Positions 18,751 through 27,389 are shown, numbered from the stretch's first letter. The stretch: 64,000 bases of DNA from Methylotenera sp. G11 (GCF_000799735.1 NZ_JUHH01000001.1:930001-994000), one strand, 5' to 3'. Notes: generated by a model from the sequence alone, not told the origin. Made by a program: numbers and translations.

Positions 18751-18836
18751 CGGCCAAAAATCGATATTTTTCCGCATTATTCATTCGTTAGGCTTTATAA
18801 TGCGATTCACTTTTAACTCTGTAAATATAAACACTT

Positions 18837-19412
18837 ATGAGCATTAAATCTGACAAATGGATACGCCGTATGGCAGAACAACATGGCATGATCGAGCCGT
18901 TTGAGCCTAATCAGGTCAAGATGTCCCCAGATGGCCAGCGCCTGGTGTCTTACGGCACGTCAAGCTATGGTTACGATATTCGCTGCTCAAAAGAATTCAA
19001 ACTATTTACCAACCTTAACAGCACGATTGTAGACCCGAAAAACTTTGACCCGAATTCATTCGTAGAGGTCAATGCGGATTACTGCATCATTCCGCCGAAC
19101 TCATTCGCACTGGCCCGCACAGTTGAATATTTCCGCATCCCGCGTAATGTACTGACAGTGTGCCTGGGTAAATCCACCTATGCACGCTGCGGCATTATCG
19201 TCAACGTAACGCCGTTTGAACCGGAATGGGAAGGCTATGTCACATTAGAGTTCAGCAACACCACACCGCTGCCGGCAAAAATCTATGCCAATGAAGGCTG
19301 CGCGCAAGTGCTGTTCTTTGAAGCAGATGAAGATGATATCTGCGAAACCAGCTATAAAGACCGCGGCGGAAAATACCAGGGCCAGGTTGGCGTAACGTTG
19401 CCAAAAATCTAG
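18837..19412 (+). CDS. dcd: dCTP deaminase
   Basis: Deaminates dCTP to dUTP for thymidylate synthesis. The 191-residue trimeric-type enzyme shows [13 protein letters not shown], the catalytic core [19 protein letters not shown] (about 111-129, with Arg and the downstream Glu) and [19 protein letters not shown]. Length is normal for the monofunctional form. A GIY-YIG element begins 8 bp after its stop codon. Confidence 0.96.
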   Translation: MSIKSDKWIRRMAEQHGMIEPFEPNQVKMSPDGQRLVSYGTSSYGYDIRCSKEFKLFTNLNSTIVDPKNFDPNSFVEVNADYCIIPPNSFALARTVEYFRIPRNVLTVCLGKSTYARCGIIVNVTPFEPEWEGYVTLEFSNTTPLPAKIYANEGCAQVLFFEADEDDICETSYKDRGGKYQGQVGVTLPKI

Positions 19413-19420
19413 ACATCTCC

Positions 19421-19771
19421 GTCATTCTGGCGCAGGCCAGAATCCAGACTAGATAAAATATGCAGCCTTGTGTTTACATGATGACAAATCAGCGTAACGG
19501 CACCTTATATATTGGCGTTACCTCCGATTTAATAAAACGCGTATGGCAGCACAAACATGAAGTAGCTGACGGCTTTACTAAAAAGTATCGATTACATAAT
19601 GTTGTTTGGTATGAGCCTCATGAAACAATGGAATCTGCAATTACGAGAGAAAAAGCACTTAAATTCTGGCAGCGAGTTTGGAAAGTTCGCCTTATTGAGC
19701 AACTGAATCCTAATTGGCAAGATTTATATCCTGAAATACTTGGTCTGGATTCTGGCCTGCGCCAGAATGAC
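19421..19771 (+). mobile_element. GIY-YIG element A, 351 bp with perfect 29-bp inverted repeats
   Basis: The left end (19421-19449) and right end (19743-19771) are exact 29-base inverse complements. Each is itself a near-palindrome: outer GTCATTC, a dyad CTGGC/GCCAG type core, inner AATCCAGAC. Between them lies a single GIY-YIG nuclease gene. The element fills the gap between dcd (stop 19412) and the decarboxylase (start 19801). A second element with the same layout is at 29750-30094. I see no clear target-site duplication. Mobility is inferred from repeat structure and copy number. Confidence 0.75.
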
Positions 19772-19804
19772 GAGCAAGGCAATAACACACAAAGGTTACT
19801 ATGA
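19460..19804 (+). CDS. GIY-YIG nuclease-domain protein of element A
   Basis: A 114-residue single-domain GIY-YIG protein (UPF0213/YhbQ-like). Visible motifs: VYMMTNQRNGTLYIGVTSDL (about 5-24, the GIY and YIG strands), Arg27, His31, and the helix SAITREK with the likely catalytic Glu64. The start MQPC is 10 bp inside the left repeat. The reading frame runs through the right repeat, which encodes part of the tail (LDSGLRQND), and its TGA overlaps the ATG of the next gene by 4 bases. The copy in element B is about 60% identical by eye and ends before its repeat, so the tail here is probably not functional. Confidence 0.85.
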   Translation: MQPCVYMMTNQRNGTLYIGVTSDLIKRVWQHKHEVADGFTKKYRLHNVVWYEPHETMESAITREKALKFWQRVWKVRLIEQLNPNWQDLYPEILGLDSGLRQNDEQGNNTQRLL

Positions 19805-22041
19805 AATTTCGCTTCCCCGTCGTCATCATCGACGAAGACTTCCGCTCTGAAAACTCATCAGGTTTGGGTATTCGCGTCCTGGCTCGTGCCATTGAAGAAG
19901 AAGGCACCGAGGTGCTGGGTGTGACCAGTTACGGTGACCTGACCTCGTTTGCGCAGCAGCAGAGCCGTGCATCGGCATTTATTCTCTCTATCGACGATGA
20001 AGAGTTTATTGAAGAAAAGCCCGAGGCCATTGAGCAACTGCGTAACTTCGTCGCTGAAATCCGTCACCGCAACGAGGAAATCCCTATTTTCCTGCACGGT
20101 GAAACACGCACCTCACGCCATATTCCCAACGACGTGTTACGCGAATTGCACGGCTTCATCCACATGAACGAAGATACGCCGGAGTTTGTGGCGCGCCTGA
20201 TCATCCGCGAAGCAAAAGCCTATCTGGATAGCCTGCCACCGCCATTCTTCAAGGCGCTGACGCATTATGCGGCTGACGGCTCCTATTCATGGCACTGCCC
20301 CGGTCACTCCGGCGGCGTAGCGTTCCTGAAATCTCCCGTTGGCCAGATGTTCCACCAGTTCTTTGGCGAGAACATGCTGCGCGCCGACGTTTGCAACGCT
20401 GTAGATGAACTGGGGCAACTGCTGGATCACACGGGGCCGGTTGCCGCGTCTGAACGTAATGCAGCGCGTATCTACAACTGCGATCACCTGTACTTCGTAA
20501 CAAATGGTACTTCCACTTCAAACAAGATCGTATGGAACAGCACGGTTGCACCGGGCGATATTGTTGTCGTGGACCGTAACTGCCACAAGTCCGTGCTGCA
20601 CTCCATCATCATGACCGGTGCGATCCCGGTATTTTTAATGCCGACACGTAACCATTTCGGCATTATCGGCCCGATCCCTAAAAGCGAATTCTCCTGGGAA
20701 AACATTCAGAAAAAAATCGAGCGCAACCCGTTTGCGACCGACAAGAACGCAAAACCACGCGTGCTGACCATTACTCAGTCCACTTACGACGGCGTGCTGT
20801 ACAACGTGGAAGAAATCAAGGAAATGCTCGACGGCAAGATCGACACCCTGCATTTCGATGAAGCCTGGCTGCCGCATGCCACTTTCCACGATTTCTATGG
20901 TGATTACCATGCGATTGGGGCGGACCGTCCGCGCTGCAAGGAGAGCATGGTATTCTCTACGCAATCCACACACAAACTGCTTGCCGGCCTGAGCCAGGCT
21001 TCACAGATCCTGGTGCAGGATGCGGAACAGAACAACCTGGACCGCGATGTATTCAATGAAGCCTATTTAATGCATACCTCTACCAGCCCGCAGTACTCGA
21101 TCATCGCCAGCTGTGACGTAGCGGCAGCGATGATGGAAGCGCCTGGCGGCACCGCGCTGGTGGAAGAATCCATCATGGAGGCGCTGGATTTCCGCCGCGC
21201 CATGCGCAAGGTGGATGAAGAATGGGGCACCGACTGGTGGTTCAAGGTGTGGGGGCCGAACGACCTTTCTGAAGAAGGCATCGAAGAGCGCGAAGCCTGG
21301 ATGCTGAAGGCCAATGAAAGCTGGCACGGCTTCGGCAACCTGGCTGAAGGCTTCAACATGCTGGATCCGATCAAGGCGACCATTATCACGCCGGGGCTCG
21401 ATATTGATGGCGATTTCTCTGAAGAATTCGGGATCCCCGCCGCAATCGTAACCAAGTACCTGGCTGAACACGGCGTCATTGTCGAGAAAACCGGCCTGTA
21501 TTCATTCTTTATCATGTTCACGATCGGCATCACCAAAGGCCGCTGGAACACGATGGTAGCGGCATTGCAGCAGTTTAAGGACGACTACGACAAGAACCAG
21601 CCGCTATGGAAAGTATTGCCGGAGTTTGTACAGAAACAGCCACGTTATGAGCGTATGGGCTTGCGTGACCTGTGCACACAGATCCATGAGGTTTACAAAG
21701 CGAATGATGTCGCGCGCCTGACCACCGAAATGTACCTGTCAGACATGATACCTGCCATGAAACCGACGGATGCTTTTGCCAAGATGGCTCATCGCAAGAT
21801 CGACCGCGTAGCGATTGACGAGCTGGAAGGCCGCATCACGGCTGTACTGCTGACGCCCTACCCGCCCGGTATTCCGCTGCTGATTCCGGGCGAACGCTTC
21901 AACAGGATCATCGTGAACTACCTGAAATTCGCACGCGAGTTCAATGAACGCTTCCCGGGCTTTGAAACCGACGTGCATGGCCTGGTAAAACGGATAGAAG
22001 ACGGCAAAGCGATTTACTACGTAGACTGCGTGGAGCAGTAA
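19801..22041 (+). CDS. Orn/Lys/Arg decarboxylase, PLP-dependent
   Basis: A 746-residue fold-type I decarboxylase of the biodegradative family (LdcC/SpeF/AdiA). It has the N-terminal receiver-like wing domain (about 1-125), the PLP core with HCPGHSGG (about 163-170), FDEAWLPHA (about 355-363) and the Schiff-base Lys in STQSTHKLLAG (Lys of THK, about 393), then the C-terminal domain with TPYPPGIPLLIPGE. It makes a diamine or polyamine from a basic amino acid; which one cannot be decided by eye, lysine or arginine being likeliest. Its start overlaps the GIY-YIG frame (ATGA). Confidence 0.88.
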   Translation: MKFRFPVVIIDEDFRSENSSGLGIRVLARAIEEEGTEVLGVTSYGDLTSFAQQQSRASAFILSIDDEEFIEEKPEAIEQLRNFVAEIRHRNEEIPIFLHGETRTSRHIPNDVLRELHGFIHMNEDTPEFVARLIIREAKAYLDSLPPPFFKALTHYAADGSYSWHCPGHSGGVAFLKSPVGQMFHQFFGENMLRADVCNAVDELGQLLDHTGPVAASERNAARIYNCDHLYFVTNGTSTSNKIVWNSTVAPGDIVVVDRNCHKSVLHSIIMTGAIPVFLMPTRNHFGIIGPIPKSEFSWENIQKKIERNPFATDKNAKPRVLTITQSTYDGVLYNVEEIKEMLDGKIDTLHFDEAWLPHATFHDFYGDYHAIGADRPRCKESMVFSTQSTHKLLAGLSQASQILVQDAEQNNLDRDVFNEAYLMHTSTSPQYSIIASCDVAAAMMEAPGGTALVEESIMEALDFRRAMRKVDEEWGTDWWFKVWGPNDLSEEGIEEREAWMLKANESWHGFGNLAEGFNMLDPIKATIITPGLDIDGDFSEEFGIPAAIVTKYLAEHGVIVEKTGLYSFFIMFTIGITKGRWNTMVAALQQFKDDYDKNQPLWKVLPEFVQKQPRYERMGLRDLCTQIHEVYKANDVARLTTEMYLSDMIPAMKPTDAFAKMAHRKIDRVAIDELEGRITAVLLTPYPPGIPLLIPGERFNRIIVNYLKFAREFNERFPGFETDVHGLVKRIEDGKAIYYVDCVEQ

Positions 22042-22058
22042 ATCGCAGGCGGTTTACG

Positions 22059-22093
22059 TTTTTAAGATTAAGTTACGCTTTTTAAGATTAAGT
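22059..22093. repeat. Short tandem repeat after the decarboxylase gene
   Basis: TTTTTAAGATTAAGT occurs at 22059-22073 and again at 22079-22093, period 20. It lies between the convergent decarboxylase and folA genes and has no evident function. Confidence 0.6.
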
Positions 22094-22111
22094 GACGTTA
22101 TTTACTGGCGG

Positions 22112-22591
22112 TTAACGCTGATAAATAACGTAACTGAACTGCAGGCCTTTTTCAGAAACATGCGCTTCGCGCGCCGTTTCATGCCATTGCTGTAACGGAA
22201 TCTGCGGGAAATGCGCATCGCCTGCCACGGCCAGGTCAATTTCAGTCACGTATAACCTATCAGCCAGGTCCAGGCCTGCCTGGTAAAGTTCTGCGCCGCC
22301 GATCAGGAATATCTCGTCATCATCCCTGCACAGCGCGATGGCATCCTGCAATGAATGCGCAACAAGCGCACCTTCAACTTGGTAATCCTGATTGCGCGTT
22401 ACAATGACAGTAGTACGGCCTGGCAGCAACCGTCCCAGGGACTCATAAGTTTTACGCCCCATAATGATATGGTGCCCCATGGTCAGCGCTCTGAAACGTT
22501 TTAAATCTTCAGGCAGATGCCAAGGCAATGTATTGTTGATTCCAATAACCCTGTTTTTAGCGATCGCCACGATAATAGATAATTTAGTCAT
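22112..22591 (-). CDS. folA: Dihydrofolate reductase
   Basis: Reduces dihydrofolate to tetrahydrofolate with NADPH, regenerating folate used by ThyA. The 159-residue protein shows IVAIAKNRVIGINNTLPWHLP (Met20-loop region, catalytic Asp replaced by the usual E/D position in PEDLKRF), MGRKTYESLGRLLPGRTTVIVT and FLIGGAELYQAGL. These are normal chromosomal DHFR motifs. In many bacteria thyA lies directly upstream of folA; here thyA is on the same strand but 4.9 kb away, with a plus-strand signalling locus between them. Confidence 0.95.
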   Translation of the reverse strand: MTKLSIIVAIAKNRVIGINNTLPWHLPEDLKRFRALTMGHHIIMGRKTYESLGRLLPGRTTVIVTRNQDYQVEGALVAHSLQDAIALCRDDDEIFLIGGAELYQAGLDLADRLYVTEIDLAVAGDAHFPQIPLQQWHETAREAHVSEKGLQFSYVIYQR

Positions 22592-22637
22592 CTATCAATT
22601 ATACTGGATGTTTGCAAAGATTGACCTCGACTGACCC

Positions 22638-24077
22638 ATGCGCATTCATTATCCCGGCTCGTTTCTGAAGCTGCTGTTAATTGGCTTTGCATTCGCCATT
22701 TTCCCTTTGCTGTGGGCTTTTACAAATGCCAACATTGCATTTGATAAACTTGCAGAACAAAGCGAAATCACCATCTACAACGCTGTCAGGACCACGCGTG
22801 CAGCCCGCACGCTGCAAGAACAGGTGTACTTGATGGAACGCAGCATCAGGCAATACTATGTGCTGCAGGATGACGCGCTGTTCATGAACTACAAGCAGGC
22901 CGACACTAAATTTGATGCGGCCGTTGTCGAATTGCAGCAACTAACGGCTTACCGTCCGCAACTGGAAAAAATCCATGCGCTGCGCCAGCAAACCAGGCAG
23001 CTCAACCAGCTGATCCTGAACTCTATCGGCACCCAAACGACGCAACTGGATTTCCTTGACACCTTCAGCCGGCTTACGCAGCAGATCGAGACGATCATTG
23101 AAGAAAACAACCGGGAAATAGATAAAACCTCATCCCAGCTGACGCTGGCTGCAAAGAAGACGCAAAGAAACTTACTGATACAGAGCCTGGTATTGATCCC
23201 GCTGGCGCTGCTGGTAGCGGGCTGCATAGCATTTATGCTTGCACGGCCGATCCGCCGCATGGATAAAGCCATCAAAGCACTTGGCGAGGGGTATTATGAC
23301 CAGGAAATTGCGATTGATGGTCCCGGCAACCTGCGTGTCCTGGGGCAACGCCTGGACTGGCTGCGAGCCGAGCTCAAAGAACTGAACGAACAAAAACAGC
23401 AGTTCCTGCGCCATATCTCACATGAACTTAAAACACCGCTGACAGCAATTAGAGAGGCTACCGAGTTGTTGAATGACGGGATAGGCGGGTCATTATCCGT
23501 ACAGCAGGCAGAAATCACCCATATCCTGAGGGATAACACGATCCGCCTGCAGCGCATGATTGAAAATCTGCTTGACTATACCAAACTGGAATCCATACAG
23601 CGCAAGCTTGATTTGCAGACCATCAACCTGCCGGAACTCATGGCTGAAGTAATCGGCGCACACGAACTCAGTATCCGCAACAAGCAATTGGTCATTGAAA
23701 CCATCTCCAATCTCGACCGGATCACAGCTGACCGTGAAAAACTGACGATCATCATGGACAATCTGGTATCCAATGCCGTGCGTTACAGCCCTGACCTTGG
23801 TCATATTAAAATACGCAGCAATGAAGACAAGAGCCATTTCATTATCGAAGTCATCGATGATGGCCCGGGGCTGGATAAGGCCGATCAGGAAAAATTATTC
23901 TCCCCGTTTTACAGAGGCACGCATTTGCACAAAAGCCTGATCAGCGGCAGCGGCCTGGGCCTGGCTATCACAAAAGACCTTGCAGAAGCGCACGACGGCA
24001 GCATTGAGCTCGCCCCTTCACAGCAGGGGGCGCACTTCATCGTGACTTTACCCAAAATTATAAAAACTGATAATTGA
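22638..24077 (+). CDS. Sensor histidine kinase, GlrK/QseE-like
   Basis: A 479-residue membrane kinase: TM1 about 12-32, a helical periplasmic domain about 33-178, TM2 about 181-203, HAMP about 204-257, then the HisKA box FLRHISHELKTPLTA with His262, and ATPase motifs DNLVSNAVRYS, DDGPGLD and GSGLGLAIT. The order kinase, lipoprotein, sigma-54 response regulator is that of E. coli glrK-qseG-glrR, and the domain layout agrees. It probably phosphorylates the regulator at 24670. The sensed signal is unknown; in enterobacteria it relates to envelope state. Confidence 0.88.
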   Translation: MRIHYPGSFLKLLLIGFAFAIFPLLWAFTNANIAFDKLAEQSEITIYNAVRTTRAARTLQEQVYLMERSIRQYYVLQDDALFMNYKQADTKFDAAVVELQQLTAYRPQLEKIHALRQQTRQLNQLILNSIGTQTTQLDFLDTFSRLTQQIETIIEENNREIDKTSSQLTLAAKKTQRNLLIQSLVLIPLALLVAGCIAFMLARPIRRMDKAIKALGEGYYDQEIAIDGPGNLRVLGQRLDWLRAELKELNEQKQQFLRHISHELKTPLTAIREATELLNDGIGGSLSVQQAEITHILRDNTIRLQRMIENLLDYTKLESIQRKLDLQTINLPELMAEVIGAHELSIRNKQLVIETISNLDRITADREKLTIIMDNLVSNAVRYSPDLGHIKIRSNEDKSHFIIEVIDDGPGLDKADQEKLFSPFYRGTHLHKSLISGSGLGLAITKDLAEAHDGSIELAPSQQGAHFIVTLPKIIKTDN

Positions 24078-24084
24078 GATTCAA

Positions 24085-24660
24085 ATGAACAGCAAAAATT
24101 TTACATTATTAATTTGCAGCCTGATCTTAAGCTGTGCATGCAGCAGCAAACCTCTCATCGGCAACACTGCCGGTAACGGCAAGATCAATGCCATAAAAAC
24201 CAGCCCGTTTAAACAAAGCAACGTGTCAGAACTGCTGGCGTTCATCGACAGTTATTCAAACCTGACGCCGGAAATGCAAAAGAAAACATTTGCGGAAATT
24301 AACCAGGCGGCGGCAGAAAACAAAAACATCCTGCTGCATCGCCTCAAGCTGGCATCGATGTTTGCACTCCCTAGCAGCCGCCTGCGTGATAATGCCAAGG
24401 CACAGAATTTGCTTCAGGATTTATTACAGGAAAATACGCTGCACCCTTCAGATGCTTTTCTGCTCAGCCTGCTGTATGAATATACGACAGACTATACAAA
24501 GCAGTTACAGAGAAACCGGGACGACATGAAAAAACTTGAGACTGCACAACAGAAGTACGAAGCGCTGGAACTGAAAAACAAAGTATTGGAACAGAAGCTG
24601 AATGAATTGAAAAACATTGAAAAAACCATGAACGACCGTGATTCAAAATCTAATAACTAG
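24085..24660 (+). CDS. QseG/YfhG-like lipoprotein
   Basis: A 191-residue lipoprotein with a signal peptide ending in a lipobox (LSCAC, Cys about 18) and a C-terminal coiled coil rich in Glu/Lys/Leu (about 145-180). It lies 7 bp after the kinase gene and 9 bp before the regulator gene. In enterobacteria the equivalent position holds QseG, a lipoprotein that modulates the kinase. Assignment rests on position, lipidation and size, since the primary sequence of these proteins is poorly conserved. Confidence 0.65.
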   Translation: MNSKNFTLLICSLILSCACSSKPLIGNTAGNGKINAIKTSPFKQSNVSELLAFIDSYSNLTPEMQKKTFAEINQAAAENKNILLHRLKLASMFALPSSRLRDNAKAQNLLQDLLQENTLHPSDAFLLSLLYEYTTDYTKQLQRNRDDMKKLETAQQKYEALELKNKVLEQKLNELKNIEKTMNDRDSKSNN

Positions 24661-24669
24661 GCAAGACAC

Positions 24670-26019
24670 ATGCATAAGCCCTATATACTTATCGTAGATG
24701 ATGACCAGGACATACTGAAACTGATCAGCATACGCCTGCGTGCTGCCGGCTACGACACCGCGACCGCCAATAACGGCGTTGAAGCCATGTCAGCCATTGC
24801 GCTGCAACGCCCCGACGTTGTCATCAGCGATTTGCGCATGCCGGCCATGGATGGCATGGCCTTGCTGGAGGCTGTACATCACGCGCACCCAGCCTTGCCG
24901 GTCATCATATTGACAGCTCACGGCTCGATACCGGATGCCGTAAGCGCCACCCAGCGCGGCGTGTTCGGCTTTCTGACCAAACCGTTCGACAGCAAGGAGC
25001 TGCTGCACCAGGTAGCCACGGCACTGCGCCTGAATGGCACACACACGGCTCAGTCCGATACGGAAGAAAATAATGACTGGCGTGCAGAGATCATCACACG
25101 CAGCCCGCAAATGGAAAGTCTGCTTGGGCAGGCGAGACTTGTTGCTGGCACTGATGCCAGCGTCTTTATCCAGGGCGAAAGCGGCACCGGCAAAGAGCTG
25201 CTGGCGCGGGCAATTCACCATGCAAGTCCGCGCCACTCCAAACCGTTTGTAGCGATCAACTGCGGTGCCATTCCTGAAAACCTGCTCGAGTCCGAACTGT
25301 TCGGCCATAGCAAAGGCTCATTCACGGGCGCTACAAAATCACATATTGGCTTATTCCAGAGTGCAGATGGCGGCACCCTGTTTCTGGATGAAATCGGCGA
25401 CATGCCGCTGCCTCTTCAGGTCAAGGTGTTAAGGGCATTGCAGGAACGCACCATCCGCCCTGTCGGCAATACCGCTGACGTCAAAATCGATGTGAGGCTC
25501 ATCTCAGCCACCCACCGCAACCTGTCTGTGGAAATGCAGAATGAGCGTTTTCGCGAGGACCTGTTTTACCGGATCAACGTGGTGGGACTTGAAATACCTT
25601 CCCTGGCGAACCGCCGCGAGGATATAAGCCTGCTGGCCAACCACTTTATCGGCATCTACAATAAAAAATACAAGAAAAAAGTGCACGGCTTTGCACCAGA
25701 TGCCCTAGAAGCGCTGATTGCAGCACCGTGGCCAGGCAATGTGCGCCAGCTGCAGAATATGGTTGAACAGATGGTAGTACTTGCAACGACACAGATCGTG
25801 CCTGCAAGCCTGGTGCAGAAATCCTTGCAGGATGAATCAAATGGAATCATTTCTTTTGATTCAGCCCGTCGGAATTTCGAGCAATCGTACCTGATCAACC
25901 TGTTAAAACTGACCCAGGGCAATGTGACCCAGGCAGCCAAATTAGCGCAGCGCAACCGCACCGAGTTCTACCGCCTGCTGGAACGGCATCATATACAGGC
26001 AAACACCTTCAAAAACTAA
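24670..26019 (+). CDS. Sigma-54-dependent response regulator, GlrR-like
   Basis: A 449-residue NtrC-family activator. Receiver domain about 5-118 with phospho-acceptor Asp54 ([12 protein letters not shown]) and Lys104; AAA+ domain about 138-365 with Walker A GESGTGKE (Lys175), sigma-54 contact loop GSFTGA (216-221, in place of the common GAFTGA) and Walker [13 protein letters not shown]; a C-terminal FIS-type HTH about 408-447 ([20 protein letters not shown]). In E. coli GlrR binds TGTC-N10-GACA. Two exact matches lie 0.8-0.9 kb downstream, between two sigma-54 promoters, so a local regulon is inferred. Confidence 0.9.
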   Translation: MHKPYILIVDDDQDILKLISIRLRAAGYDTATANNGVEAMSAIALQRPDVVISDLRMPAMDGMALLEAVHHAHPALPVIILTAHGSIPDAVSATQRGVFGFLTKPFDSKELLHQVATALRLNGTHTAQSDTEENNDWRAEIITRSPQMESLLGQARLVAGTDASVFIQGESGTGKELLARAIHHASPRHSKPFVAINCGAIPENLLESELFGHSKGSFTGATKSHIGLFQSADGGTLFLDEIGDMPLPLQVKVLRALQERTIRPVGNTADVKIDVRLISATHRNLSVEMQNERFREDLFYRINVVGLEIPSLANRREDISLLANHFIGIYNKKYKKKVHGFAPDALEALIAAPWPGNVRQLQNMVEQMVVLATTQIVPASLVQKSLQDESNGIISFDSARRNFEQSYLINLLKLTQGNVTQAAKLAQRNRTEFYRLLERHHIQANTFKN

Positions 26020-26153
26020 GCATACAGAATGGTGATGCATGCTGAATGACACGCTGCCATACAGCGTATGGCAATCATCCAGCAAACCACGCCAGGCCTG
26101 GTAGATGACTGCCTGATACCCAATAAATTACGATCAGATCTCAGCCATATGCA

Positions 26154-26624
26154 CTAAGTAAGCTGATATTGCATGTGCCTATACCTGACTGTTGCAGCTC
26201 TGGCAGCCGCAGTCCTGGTCATTGCAGACTTAGCGGTTGTGGACTTGCCGGCTGCGGACTTGGCGGGCACTACGCGCGCAATTTCCTTACCCGATTTATT
26301 AAAGAAGATAACAGCAGGCAGCCCGGAATTAGGTAAGCCCAAAGCCGCTTTATACCCGGCCACTTTCTCATTTTCGACCGTAAGCAATAACGGTGCAAAG
26401 CCTTCATTTTGCTTAACCTGTGCCAACAACAGGTATGCAGCTTCAGCCGCAGCGTTGCCGCGCGGCGTAACCACCATCACGACACCCTTTTCACTTTCTG
26501 CCGCCTTTGATACCACGCTGGTATGAATATCAAATGTCGGGCTGGATTTGGCAAATACCGTAAGCGTTCCTGCTGCCAATGCTATGCACACTAGCTGTGC
26601 TGTTCGTTTTAACAATCTATTCAT
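26154..26624 (-). CDS. Exported thioredoxin-fold-like protein of unknown function
   Basis: A 156-residue protein with a signal peptide (about 1-25). Residues about 30-115 read like a thioredoxin-type alpha/beta fold (VVMVVTPRG, GLPAVIFFNKSGKEIARV) but there is no CxxC motif, so it is not a thiol oxidoreductase. The last 45 residues are Ala/Ser/Thr/Lys-rich. A GGAGG site precedes the ATG. It is driven by a sigma-54-type promoter at 26665-26684 and is divergent from the EF-hand gene. I do not recognise the family with certainty. Confidence 0.65.
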   Translation of the reverse strand: MNRLLKRTAQLVCIALAAGTLTVFAKSSPTFDIHTSVVSKAAESEKGVVMVVTPRGNAAAEAAYLLLAQVKQNEGFAPLLLTVENEKVAGYKAALGLPNSGLPAVIFFNKSGKEIARVVPAKSAAGKSTTAKSAMTRTAAARAATVRYRHMQYQLT

Positions 26625-26664
26625 TTAGTTACCTCCTAATCATCTACTTTGATGGTAGTGGTCA

Positions 26665-26684
26665 ATATGCATGATCCATGCCAA
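26665..26684 (-). promoter_or_regulatory. Sigma-54 promoter for the leftward exported-protein gene
   Basis: Read on the minus strand, the -24 element is TTGGCAT and the -12 element ATGCAT, with GG at 26682-26681 and GC at 26670-26669 separated by exactly 10 bases as sigma-54 requires. Transcription would begin about 30 bp before the ATG at 26624. Each element differs from consensus (TTGGCAC, TTGCA) by one base or so. Confidence 0.65.
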
Positions 26685-26822
26685 TAGAAATAGGAGCTAA
26701 AACAGCTGGCTCACATCAATGAAAAATAACGCAGAAACGCAGGCAGGCCGTAAAAACCAGGCCTTAAGGATCAATCATGGCTATGCAGCGCGTCCATTCA
26801 TGCAGATACAGACACACCTGAC

Positions 26823-26840
26823 TGTCGCTGATAACAGACA
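26823..26840. promoter_or_regulatory. GlrR-type operator site 1 (TGTC-N10-GACA)
   Basis: TGTCGCTGATAACAGACA, an exact match to the TGTC-N10-GACA site bound by enterobacterial GlrR. It lies between the two sigma-54 promoters, at a distance usual for an enhancer-like site. Confidence 0.7.
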
Positions 26841-26887
26841 AACTTAACGCATTAAAATCATGCAGTTAGGCTAGCACCCCATATACA

Positions 26888-26905
26888 TGTCGCTGTTAAG
26901 CGACA
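26888..26905. promoter_or_regulatory. GlrR-type operator site 2 (TGTC-N10-GACA)
   Basis: TGTCGCTGTTAAGCGACA, again an exact TGTC-N10-GACA and in addition a nearly full dyad (TGTCGC/GCGACA). It is 65 bp (about six helix turns) from site 1, so both would lie on the same face of the DNA. Confidence 0.72.
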
Positions 26906-26968
26906 TCATGGCGGATTCATAAAATCCGCATAAATTCGTAACTACATGATTATTAATGATAAAAAAAC

Positions 26969-26985
26969 TTGGCACGATAATCGCT
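26969..26985 (+). promoter_or_regulatory. Sigma-54 promoter for the EF-hand gene
   Basis: The -24 element TTGGCACG is a perfect consensus match; the -12 element reads TCGCT in place of TTGCT. GG (26971-26972) and GC (26983-26984) are separated by exactly 10 bases. It is about 65 bp downstream of operator site 2 and about 57 bp before the ATG at 27042. Confidence 0.72.
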
Positions 26986-27041
26986 AACTATCAATTGTAG
27001 TTAAATTTGCAGTGATCTTAAAAACATTCAGGAGTTGATTA

Positions 27042-27389
27042 ATGAAATTCAATTTATCAAATAATACAGTACGCCTAATGACTGCCGGAACGATGGCCAT
27101 ATTTTTCGGCAGCAGTGTTGGCACCCTGGCATTCGCTGACAACAAGGCAGCAGACAGCAAAAAGGTTGAGTCAGCAGCAAACAAAACAGCTGATGCTGAT
27201 TTCAGGAAACTGGATGCCAACACAGACGGAAAGATATCGCTAAAAGAAGCGGTCAAAGACAAAACTTTAGCCAATGTTTTTGATGTGACCGATGCCGACC
27301 ACGACGGCATGGTATCAGCAGATGAGTATCTGAACTATAAATCAGCTTTGTCTACAATGAATAAGGAGGGCGCAAACACAACGAACTAA
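27042..27389 (+). CDS. Exported EF-hand calcium-binding protein
   Basis: A 115-residue protein with a signal peptide (cleavage likely after AFA near residue 31) and two canonical EF-hand loops: DANTDGKISLKE (about 59-70) and DADHDGMVSADE (about 87-98). Both loops have acidic or amide residues at positions 1, 3, 5 and Glu at 12, so calcium is the likely ligand; neither has the Pro at position 2 that marks lanmodulin loops. AGGAG precedes the ATG. It sits behind a sigma-54 promoter and GlrR-type sites and ends with a terminator. Its cellular role is unknown. Confidence 0.8.
   Translation: MKFNLSNNTVRLMTAGTMAIFFGSSVGTLAFADNKAADSKKVESAANKTADADFRKLDANTDGKISLKEAVKDKTLANVFDVTDADHDGMVSADEYLNYKSALSTMNKEGANTTN

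Noticed and set aside
19772-19800. Target-site duplication around the GIY-YIG elements
   Set aside because: Comparing outer flanks of elements A and B by eye gave no direct repeat longer than two or three bases.
26797-26814. Third GlrR-type site upstream of site 1
   Set aside because: Only the GACA half matches (TTCA-N10-GACA); too weak to claim.
27042-27389. EF-hand protein as a lanmodulin homologue
   Set aside because: The loops lack Pro at position 2 and there are only two, not the four of lanmodulin.
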